Assembly: GCA_014384685.1 (NCBI GenBank)
Contig: JACNFL010000109.1
Span: forward strand, 1 to 5,413
Reading direction: 5' to 3'
Length of the DNA: 5,413 nucleotides
From: Methanobacteriota archaeon
Lineage (GTDB): Archaea > Thermoplasmatota > Poseidoniia > Poseidoniales > Thalassarchaeaceae
Shown piece by piece: positions 1 to 5,384 of this stretch. The stretch's first letter is position 1. Each line of letters starts with the position of its first letter. Position numbers and translations under genes: made by a program. Below the pieces are notes generated by a model. The model searched no databases. It had not been told where the DNA came from and worked only from the letters and a program-made list of their open reading frames with translations.

Positions 1-513
1 CAAAATCGCAGTTGGGAGCACCCACTGCGAAGTAAAATCCTTGATGCCCTCGACTCAAAACCAGGTATTTGCTACCGTCGATTACAGCGTAACCTCAATG
101 TTGCAAATGGAACTTTGCGCCACCACCTTGATGTGTTGCAAACACAAAGAACAGTTACCACAATGCCAGTTAATGGTAGAACTTGCTACTACGCAGGCGC
201 ACCAAGCCAGATTGAAATCCTCCGAGACATGAATATTGCAGATGAGAAAGCAGCAGAGATGCTTCCTGTTGGATTATCACAAGTGCAGAGGGAAGTCGTC
301 ACACGCTTGGTTCAAGATCCATTACCAAAATCCCAGGCCTCACTAGCTCGTGACATCAGTCGTAGTCGTGCTTCCGTAAACAGTGCAATACTCGTGCTCC
401 GCCGCCGAGGTATTCTATCATGCACTACCCTAGATTTGGCTGAACACCTACACGGGCTGCGCACTGGAACTCTTGATTACGAGTGGATTGATGAGCGACC
501 TATCGCAGCATGA
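1..513 (+). CDS. Tandem winged-helix (wHTH) DNA-binding protein, 5' end missing
   Basis: Frame 1 is open from the first base to the TGA at 511-513, so 170 C-terminal residues are visible and the start lies outside the window. Visible residues 8-66 form a typical archaeal winged helix: a helix (LRSKILDAL), the PGICYRRLQ segment, a recognition-helix-like GTLRHHLDVL, then a basic wing ending in TCYYAG. Residues 91-141 look like a second wHTH: SQVQREVVTRLV, then SQASLARDISRSRASVNSAI, then LRRRGIL. Two wHTH units in one chain are common among archaeal MarR/ArsR-like regulators, so a DNA-binding, probably repressor, role is likely; target and ligand are unknown. No sensor or membrane domain is visible, but one could lie upstream. 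A TTG at 115 could act as a start but falls inside the first wHTH, so it is unlikely. The next gene, on the same strand 128 bases on, is also a wHTH protein. Confidence 0.8.
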   Translation, partial: QNRSWEHPLRSKILDALDSKPGICYRRLQRNLNVANGTLRHHLDVLQTQRTVTTMPVNGRTCYYAGAPSQIEILRDMNIADEKAAEMLPVGLSQVQREVVTRLVQDPLPKSQASLARDISRSRASVNSAILVLRRRGILSCTTLDLAEHLHGLRTGTLDYEWIDERPIAA

Positions 514-561
514 ATCACTAATTCGTGAATGAATTGATGTGAAAATACTCACTTTGAAAGA

Positions 562-576
562 TGACGCTTCGCGTTA
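562..576 (+). repeat. Small inverted repeat / hairpin after the first wHTH gene
   Basis: TGACGC and GCGTTA flank a TTC loop, giving a 6-pair stem with one G-T wobble. It lies in the 128-base gap between the two wHTH genes. A weaker inverted repeat, AATTC/GAATT with a 6-base loop, lies at 520-535. No T-run follows the hairpin, so it is not a convincing terminator. It could be an operator half-site pair for a wHTH dimer, or chance. Confidence 0.25.
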
Positions 577-592
577 AGTAGTGCTGAATCAG

Positions 593-598
593 TAAATA
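593..598 (+). promoter_or_regulatory. TATA-like element before the second wHTH gene
   Basis: TAAATA lies 43 bases before the ATG at 642. An archaeal TATA box usually sits about 25-30 bases before the transcription start, which would put the start near 620-625 with a leader of roughly 20 bases. No purine-rich Shine-Dalgarno site precedes the ATG. The motif is short and the call is tentative. Confidence 0.25.
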
Positions 599-641
599 GC
601 AACAATAGCACTTAGAACCGACCGACTTCGCCAGTTACTAG

Positions 642-1724
642 ATGTTGAGGCTTCGTCTTGAGCAACACCCTGCCCCTACTGGCAAGAAAGATGCTGACAT
701 GCTTCTAGCATGGCTCCTTGACACACTTGGATTAGTGCGCCGACGCAATGATGCTGATTCTACAGATGCAACTCAACGGCCACTTCACAGGTTAATGCGA
801 GACCATTTGGTAAAAGAACCAATGAAAGGAGTTGATGCAAAGACATTAGCAGACCAACTAGGAATCAGTATGACTGCTCTTCATCACCATCTGAAAGGAC
901 TTCAATCGGTAAGAATAGTCGCCTCCGAAATTGGTGAAAACGGGTGGCAGATGCATCACCTACGTTGTGGCTCTCTCTCAGCAGCCATTGACATTCTACA
1001 TTTGGAAGTTAGAGGAATACTAGCCCTACGCCTTGCCCCGCTCAAGGAATGGCAAACAGGCTCAGTAACTCAAGAAGGAGACACTGACACAGATGCCCCA
1101 GGCCTAAAACTGCGAATCTGCGAGCCGCGTCCACTTCAAGGAAATGAGGATGAAATTGATTCATTTCTAAACGATTTTGGCCTACGCGGGGAACGACCTC
1201 AGCAACGAAGTGGTGAAGACCTCACGCGCCTTGTTTTCGAAAAAATGCTATCTGCTAATCACCCAATCTCCTTAGACGAGGCGGTCGCTGAATGGGGCGC
1301 TACCCGCCCAAGACTAACCAGAACTTTTGACCGTTTCAGAGCCGCTGGTTTGGCAGAACGTGTACTTCGCCATGACAGACTTTCAGTAATTCTCTGGGAT
1401 GGACTATCGACCCAATATACTCGACGGGGGGAACAGTGGTTACTCACTAAAGGTGGATTAAGCAGATTGGACGAAAAGGTGGTTAAACAGGTTACAAAGT
1501 CTCTACGAGAAAACAAATTTGATTCAGAACGGTGTGCTGAACTGTTCTCTTCGGTAAGCATTGAGGAACAACGTTTGGCCATAAATCTACTAGGGGGGCG
1601 GCTTCCTTACGGATACAGGCTTTCAGGAAGTTCGGGAGAAGATGTTGCCCGACAAGTATCACAAAGGGTTGAAAGTATATTCAGTCGATTAAAGCGAGTT
1701 GCTTCAACCATTGATAACTTGTAA
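642..1724 (+). CDS. Multi-wHTH protein, probable transcriptional regulator, unknown C-terminal domain
   Basis: 360 residues. Residues about 46-108 form a helix-turn-helix with wing: PLHRLMRDHL, then DAKTLADQLGISMTALHHHLKGL as the HTH pair, then VRIVASE leading to a GWQMHHLRCG wing strand. Residues about 192-250 look like a second unit: DLTRLVFEKML, then SLDEAVAEWGATRPRLTRTFDRF, then GLAERVLRHDRL. Between them (about 130-190) is a polar, acidic, probably flexible linker. The C-terminal 110 residues (YTRRGEQWLL, RLPYGYRLSG, then a helix with VESIFSRLKRV) match no family I can name; they may serve dimerisation or sensing. No transmembrane segment or signal peptide is visible, so it should be cytoplasmic. 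The ATG at 642 is the most upstream ATG in frame; M20 is a possible alternative. The gene follows another two-wHTH gene on the same strand and ends 4 bases short of the convergent dus stop. The DNA-binding assignment is good; the role is not known. Confidence 0.78.
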   Translation: MLRLRLEQHPAPTGKKDADMLLAWLLDTLGLVRRRNDADSTDATQRPLHRLMRDHLVKEPMKGVDAKTLADQLGISMTALHHHLKGLQSVRIVASEIGENGWQMHHLRCGSLSAAIDILHLEVRGILALRLAPLKEWQTGSVTQEGDTDTDAPGLKLRICEPRPLQGNEDEIDSFLNDFGLRGERPQQRSGEDLTRLVFEKMLSANHPISLDEAVAEWGATRPRLTRTFDRFRAAGLAERVLRHDRLSVILWDGLSTQYTRRGEQWLLTKGGLSRLDEKVVKQVTKSLRENKFDSERCAELFSSVSIEEQRLAINLLGGRLPYGYRLSGSSGEDVARQVSQRVESIFSRLKRVASTIDNL

Positions 1725-1728
1725 ATCA

Positions 1729-2736
1729 TCAGTGATTAATTTGCACATTTTTTACTAAATTTGAGAGGAATTCTTCAACAGATTCCGACACGTGTGTTGC
1801 TTCTCTGTTGGTATGTAATTGTGTACGGAATGCCTTGCCCCCAGGCAATCCTTTGGTGAAAGAAAAGGCGTGACGTAAGCGATTTTTGCTGCTATCTCCA
1901 CTATTTAGTTCTCTATCAAGTTCGATATACCTCTTCCAAGCCCACAATCTAGCTGACAGCGTTTCATGCATTTCATCGCTGAATTCCATATCTGCCCATT
2001 TTGGCTCAGAATTATTCCAGCCAAGATCACTCTTGATTTGATGAAAAATTGTTGGCCGACCAATTGCTGCCCTTCCAATCATCAAACCAGCAGCCCCAGT
2101 AATTGCTAAACATTCAGATGCTGATTTAGCATCAACAACATCTCCATTTGCAATTACAGGAATATCAACTGATTGAACTATCTCAGCGATAGCCTGCCAA
2201 TCAGCTTCCCCTGAATATCGCTGACGTAATGTTCTGCCATGCACACATATCCGCTCCGCCCCGACATCCTCGCAACGCTTGGCTAGTTCTAATGCGTTAG
2301 TCAATCCATTACCAGTACCGAGTCTCATCTTCACTGTGACAGGAATTTGTGATGCCTCAACACATCTCTCAACCATGCTAACTAATTCATCGGGTTTCCC
2401 CATTAACGCGGCACCCGCACAATGTCTCGTCACAACCGGTGCAGGACAACCGAAATTCAAGTCAATGATATCGGATTTCTCTTGAAGAAGTTCACAACTT
2501 TTTACCATCTCATCGATATTACCGCCAAATATTTGCGGAATGAAAGGATTTTCACGTTCATCGCTTTCAAGTTTCAACCAACTCCTAGCATCTTGGCGCG
2601 TCAAAGCAGCAGCAGCCGTGAATTCAGTAATGGTGAAATCGGCGCCACATTCTCTTGCTAATAGACGATATGCAAGCCCTGTGACCCCAGACATTGGGGC
2701 GAGAAACAACGGAACTTGTTCAACCTCAAAGGCCAT
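1729..2736 (-). CDS. dus: tRNA-dihydrouridine synthase (Dus family)
   Basis: 335 residues, normal length for the family. Dus enzymes are cytoplasmic flavoproteins that use FMN and NAD(P)H to reduce specific uridines in tRNA to dihydrouridine. The N-terminal TIM barrel is easy to follow: LAPMSGVTGLAYR (12-24) for FMN binding, PQIFGGN (67-73), DLNFGCP (92-98) with the catalytic cysteine C97, VTVKMRLGTG (133-142) with K136 and R138, VHGRT (165-169) with H166 and R168, IANGDV (195-200), and the phosphate-binding LMIGRAAIGRP (218-228). Residues 235-335 form the helical C-terminal tRNA-binding part, including RLRHAFSFTKGLPG. One oddity is that the segment after the catalytic Cys reads APVV where many family members have a Lys or Arg. 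Which tRNA position it modifies cannot be told from sequence. It is convergent with the multi-wHTH gene (4-base gap) and divergent from rpsB. The ATG at 2734-2736 gives the expected short N-terminus. Confidence 0.95.
   Translation of the reverse strand: MAFEVEQVPLFLAPMSGVTGLAYRLLARECGADFTITEFTAAAALTRQDARSWLKLESDERENPFIPQIFGGNIDEMVKSCELLQEKSDIIDLNFGCPAPVVTRHCAGAALMGKPDELVSMVERCVEASQIPVTVKMRLGTGNGLTNALELAKRCEDVGAERICVHGRTLRQRYSGEADWQAIAEIVQSVDIPVIANGDVVDAKSASECLAITGAAGLMIGRAAIGRPTIFHQIKSDLGWNNSEPKWADMEFSDEMHETLSARLWAWKRYIELDRELNSGDSSKNRLRHAFSFTKGLPGGKAFRTQLHTNREATHVSESVEEFLSNLVKNVQINH
1748..1753 (+). terminator. Possible oligo-T terminator for the multi-wHTH gene
   Basis: A run of six T in an A/T-rich stretch begins 24 bases after the TAA at 1722-1724. 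Archaeal RNA polymerase often stops at such U-tracts without a hairpin. It lies inside the 3' end of the convergent dus gene, where AAA lysine codons could also explain it, so the call is weak. Confidence 0.3.
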
Positions 2737-2777
2737 TAATTGGGGGGAGGGAGTGTTATGCTACTGAACTTACCCGC

Positions 2778-2784
2778 TAATTTA
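2778..2784 (+). promoter_or_regulatory. TATA-like element in the dus/rpsB divergent promoter region
   Basis: TAATTTA is the best A/T box in the dus-rpsB gap. For rpsB it would put transcription start around 2806-2811, giving a leader of about 30 bases to the preferred ATG at 2838, or an almost leaderless message for the ATG at 2810 or 2814. Its complement TAAATTA faces dus, about 42 bases before that ATG, so one box might serve both directions. An A7 run (2787-2793) and a G-rich stretch (2742-2753) flank it. No experimental support. Confidence 0.35.
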
Positions 2785-2809
2785 CCAAAAAAAGATGATA
2801 GAAGCGGTT

Positions 2810-2845
2810 ATGAATGGTCGTCCGGTCGCCGTGCCGAATGGATGA
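2810..2845 (+). other. Possible 11-codon upstream ORF overlapping the rpsB start
   Basis: An ATG at 2810 opens MNGRPVAVPNG and stops at the TGA at 2843-2845, which overlaps the preferred uS2 start (ATG 2838-2840) by 8 bases in another frame. Such an arrangement could couple or attenuate uS2 translation. It is very short and may be chance. Confidence 0.15.
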
Positions 2846-3452
2846 ACAGAGTGCTCCCCTGCTGGCGTACGAGGACTATGAAGCGAACGCTGTGCACATA
2901 GGTACTCAAACAAAGAGTAAGGACATGCAGAACTTCATCTCCAAGACAGAAACAGATGGTGCAACAATCCACCTTATTGACGTCACCAAGACTGACGAAA
3001 GAATCGGTTTCGCTGCTAATTTCATCAATCAGTATGATGGACGTGACATACTTGTTGTCAGCGCTCGTCAGTATGGACAGCGCCCTGCTCGTATGTTTGC
3101 TCAAGCAATCGGTGCTCGCCAAATAGTTGGCAGATTTATCCCTGGAACTCTTACCAATCCAAATTTACGCACCTACATTGAACCACGAGTTATCTTCGTG
3201 ACTGACCCTCAAGCAGATGCTCAAGCACTTTCAGAAGCTGTCAAGAGTGGTTTACCTGTAGTTGGTATCTGTGATACCAACAATCATCTTCGAAACGTTG
3301 ACTTCTGCATCCCTGCTAACAACAAAGGTCGCCGAAGTCTAGCACTAGTCTACTGGCTGCTATCCCGTGAAGTACTCAAAGGTCGTGGAGAGACTGACGA
3401 TGCTACATGGGCACATCACCAAAAAGTTGAGAGTTGGGAATCTTCCTTCTAG
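2838..3452 (+). CDS. rpsB: 30S ribosomal protein uS2 (archaeal S2p)
   Basis: uS2 is a protein of the small ribosomal subunit, on the solvent side between head and body. With the ATG at 2838 it has 204 residues, normal for Archaea. Family blocks are seen in order: AVHIGTQTKSKDMQNFI, a DERIGFAANFI segment, VSARQYGQRPARMFAQAIGA, GRFIPGTLTNP, YIEPRVIFVTDPQADAQA, GLPVVGICDTNN, and PANNKGRRSLALVYWLLSREVL, with an acidic polar tail. The frame is also open from an ATG at 2814 (212 residues), but those eight extra residues (MVVRSPCR) do not resemble the family. The 2838 start puts HIGTQ about 20 residues in, as in other archaeal S2 proteins. Arginines use CGT/CGC often, as expected of a highly expressed gene. 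It is not next to the rpoN-rpoK-eno cluster that often accompanies rpsB in Archaea; dus diverges upstream and a Cas4-like nuclease gene follows 100 bases later. Confidence 0.97.
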   Translation: MDEQSAPLLAYEDYEANAVHIGTQTKSKDMQNFISKTETDGATIHLIDVTKTDERIGFAANFINQYDGRDILVVSARQYGQRPARMFAQAIGARQIVGRFIPGTLTNPNLRTYIEPRVIFVTDPQADAQALSEAVKSGLPVVGICDTNNHLRNVDFCIPANNKGRRSLALVYWLLSREVLKGRGETDDATWAHHQKVESWESSF

Positions 3453-3465
3453 ATTTTAATCTAGA
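3448..3465 (+). repeat. Perfect inverted repeat across the rpsB stop codon
   Basis: TCTAGATT and AATCTAGA form an 8-base perfect inverted repeat around a TT centre. The rpsB stop TAG (3450-3452) lies within the left arm. In RNA this could form a hairpin with a reduced stem at the very end of the uS2 message, and TTTT at 3454-3457 is in the loop. It may be a 3'-end or terminator element for rpsB, but no long T-run follows. Confidence 0.45.
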
Positions 3466-3487
3466 TTCATACAATATCAAGTGGACA

Positions 3488-3501
3488 ATAGCGTACGCTA
3501 T
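3488..3501 (+). promoter_or_regulatory. 14-base perfect palindrome upstream of the Cas4-like gene
   Basis: ATAGCGTACGCTAT is identical on both strands. ACA at 3485-3487 and TGT at 3503-3505 extend the pairing if the single C at 3502 is bulged. It lies 51 bases before the Cas4-like ATG, in or near its expected promoter, so it could be an operator for a dimeric regulator; both wHTH proteins in this window are conceivable binders. A hairpin acting in RNA between rpsB and the nuclease gene is the alternative. Confidence 0.45.
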
Positions 3502-3552
3502 CTGTATCATGCAGGCGCAATGCTCTTGACTGAGCCGACTTAGTTTGTCACG

Positions 3553-4788
3553 ATGGGTGACTCTACAACAGCCGGCGGCGCCTCTTCAGGTGACTCTAAT
3601 CCTGATGTTGATCTCCCATTATTCACAGCCACACAGAGTGATGATGGAATCTGGAGAGACTCAGAAGGAATCGCATTACCAGTTTCAGCAAGTGACTTAG
3701 AACGCCATGCTTACTGCCCACTCTCATGGAAATTAGCTCGCTCAGGTGTAAAAGGTTCAGGCGATGCTATTGAACTTGGTAAACAACGTCACACAGAAAT
3801 TGAACAAGCGATGAAAAAATACCAGTACCACGATTTGAAAGCGAGAAGAGAGATGGTCATCTGGACATGGTGGTTCGCAATTGTGGTTGCTTTAACCCTT
3901 GATACGGCTGCATTTTTCTTCGTAGAAGAGGGAGTGATTGCTGATAGCGACTTTGGCCTTTTTGCCCGTTATCTCGCCATTCTAGCATTGGTTTGGTTAA
4001 TCTTAGCAATACTTCTATTGCTCCTCCCATGGAGAAAATACCTTGGGACACCTTTTGGTTTGGCTCAACCACCAACACCCTCTGAATTTGATATTGTTGA
4101 CCTTGAACTCTACCAATTTGAGAAAGATGGCTCGAAATCTAGTGGCTGGTGGGCTGGAGGTAAAGTTGAGTTCACAATCCTACTTGGAAGCATGACTATT
4201 GCCCTACACGGATTAGCACTGTTTGAGGCGCAACAGCGCTCAATAGCAACTTTTGTCCTATTAGTAGCTACACTAGGCTGGACTCTTATCGCATCTTGGC
4301 AACTTCACAAGGGATTACTCGCAAATACTCTTGTTGAAGAAAAAGGCAAGGAACTTGGAATTGATAGTGGTTCTGTACTAGCCTACAATGATGATTCCAC
4401 TTCTTCTGATCTTCTCAAAGACGATACTACAGGTATTAGAGGACGGCCAGACCAAATCATCATCTTCGAAAATGAGGTTGTGCCAGTAGAACAAAAAACT
4501 GGTAAAATTCCTACACAACCACACTTTAGCCACAAAATACAGTTGTACGCTTATCTTCATCTTGTATCAAAGATTACCAATAATCAACTCAGATACGGCA
4601 TACTCCGTTACGGCGATGAGGCAATTCACAAAATTAGTTGGGGAGAGGGTGAAAGTAAAGTCCTAATGAAAAATCTGAAAGAAATTCAGAGATTGATGGT
4701 TGAAGGTGGCGCTAAAAGAGACCACGATAGGCCAGGAAAGTGCCGAAATTGCTCTCGTCGGCATCGCTGTCCAGAAGCACTTGACTAA
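3553..4788 (+). CDS. Membrane-embedded Cas4/RecB-like PD-(D/E)XK nuclease with Fe-S cysteines
   Basis: 411 residues. The Cas4/Dna2-type nuclease fold (Fe-S-binding DNA exonuclease) is present but split. Residues 1-40 are polar, probably disordered. The front part has SASDLERHAYCPLSWKL (first Fe-S Cys, C55) and GKQRH with motif-I H80. The rear part has GRPD (D300), VPVEQKTGK (E313 and K315 of E-x-K) and QLYAY (Q330, Y332, Y334), then C397-x2-C400-x5-C406 at the C-terminus, the Cas4 cysteine pattern. All catalytic and cluster residues expected of the family are present. Between H80 and D300 lie four hydrophobic helices: about 101-123, 138-160, 205-226 and 229-251. Basic flanks (KARRE, WRK, HK) and an acidic first loop place both nuclease halves in the cytoplasm by the positive-inside rule. 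Ordinary Cas4 proteins are about 200 residues and soluble. No cas genes or CRISPR array are seen, so a role in spacer acquisition is unsupported. The gene follows rpsB by 100 bases. Nuclease family sure, biological role unknown. Confidence 0.88.
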   Translation: MGDSTTAGGASSGDSNPDVDLPLFTATQSDDGIWRDSEGIALPVSASDLERHAYCPLSWKLARSGVKGSGDAIELGKQRHTEIEQAMKKYQYHDLKARREMVIWTWWFAIVVALTLDTAAFFFVEEGVIADSDFGLFARYLAILALVWLILAILLLLLPWRKYLGTPFGLAQPPTPSEFDIVDLELYQFEKDGSKSSGWWAGGKVEFTILLGSMTIALHGLALFEAQQRSIATFVLLVATLGWTLIASWQLHKGLLANTLVEEKGKELGIDSGSVLAYNDDSTSSDLLKDDTTGIRGRPDQIIIFENEVVPVEQKTGKIPTQPHFSHKIQLYAYLHLVSKITNNQLRYGILRYGDEAIHKISWGEGESKVLMKNLKEIQRLMVEGGAKRDHDRPGKCRNCSRRHRCPEALD

Positions 4789-5384
4789 ACGGGGATGCAT
4801 TCGTCAGGGTCTGCACGCTCAGGAAATTCAATGCAAGGGCGGATGACTGAAACCGAGACTTCAAACTCATCGTGGAAGGAAATTTGGTCAATTGGAGTAT
4901 CTAAGCCATATCCTTGAGCATCAACTTCCAGTTCCCACACTCCAAATTCAAAGGGAGGGGAAAATCTCTGTAACGGTGGGTAACGGTCAGTCGTGGCATT
5001 CTCTTCCCAATATGGAGTATCTGTATTCTTATTCGCCCCTGGCTCCCATAACATTGCGTGCACATATCTCACTGTGCTGGTTAGATTACTAGTCTCAACA
5101 CCAGCGATTTCGCTGAAATCCATCTGCACGCGGAAGAAAACCTGTATTTCTTTGACTTCAGAGTCAATACGAATTTGATGGGGCTGCGGATGGAAGATAA
5201 TATCTTCAGGGTCTGTAGAATCAAAGACATGGTCAAAACCCAATACAACGACATCATCTTTGGTTTCCGGAACACCCCTATTCCACTCCATCAACTCTCT
5301 GCTCGCAACCAAACCAATACAACCAGAAAAGAGACTCATTGAGAGTAGAATGGCGGCGAGGAAGAGGGGTTTGGCGGCTCTCAT
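4785..5384 (-). CDS. Predicted lipoprotein of unknown function
   Basis: 199 residues. The N-terminus is a lipoprotein signal peptide: a basic start (MRAAK), a hydrophobic stretch (about 6-19) and a lipobox-like LFSGC with C22 as the presumed lipid-attachment Cys. The mature protein would be anchored on the outer face of the cytoplasmic membrane. The rest is acidic and rich in alternating hydrophobic residues (VVVLGFDHVF, EIQVFFRVQM, FGVWELEVDA, FEVSVSVIRP), suggesting a beta-sandwich domain; I recognise no family. Two N-glycosylation sequons (N100-L-T, N129-A-T) and two late cysteines (C184, C196) that could form a disulfide fit an extracellular location. The ATG at 5382-5384 is the only start that keeps the signal peptide whole; an in-frame TAG lies directly before it. 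Its TAG stop overlaps the TAA of the convergent Cas4-like gene (4-base overlap of the two reading frames). Confidence 0.8.
   Translation of the reverse strand: MRAAKPLFLAAILLSMSLFSGCIGLVASRELMEWNRGVPETKDDVVVLGFDHVFDSTDPEDIIFHPQPHQIRIDSEVKEIQVFFRVQMDFSEIAGVETSNLTSTVRYVHAMLWEPGANKNTDTPYWEENATTDRYPPLQRFSPPFEFGVWELEVDAQGYGLDTPIDQISFHDEFEVSVSVIRPCIEFPERADPDECIPV

Noticed and set aside
41..232. Plus-strand 63-codon open frame
   Set aside because: It overlaps the first wHTH gene in another frame and has no recognisable motif.
115..513. TTG at 115 as the true start of the first gene
   Set aside because: The frame is open to base 1 and the residues before 115 complete a normal winged helix, so the gene is truncated by the window edge.
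514..641. Small gene or RNA gene in the gap between the wHTH genes
   Set aside because: No open frame with a convincing start and no tRNA-like or large stable fold was seen; only a small hairpin and a TATA-like box.
1259..1582. Minus-strand 107-codon open frame
   Set aside because: It is opposite the multi-wHTH gene, whose frame carries the recognisable HTH motifs; it is a shadow.
2742..2753. G-rich run upstream of dus as a G-quadruplex
   Set aside because: Only two separate G-runs of three or more are present; four are needed for an intramolecular quadruplex.
2808..3122. Minus-strand 104-codon open frame
   Set aside because: It lies wholly opposite the strongly conserved rpsB and its translation has no recognisable features; it is a shadow.
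3553..4788. Nuclease as part of a CRISPR-Cas locus
   Set aside because: No repeat-spacer array, cas1, cas2 or effector gene is visible; the neighbours are rpsB and a lipoprotein gene.
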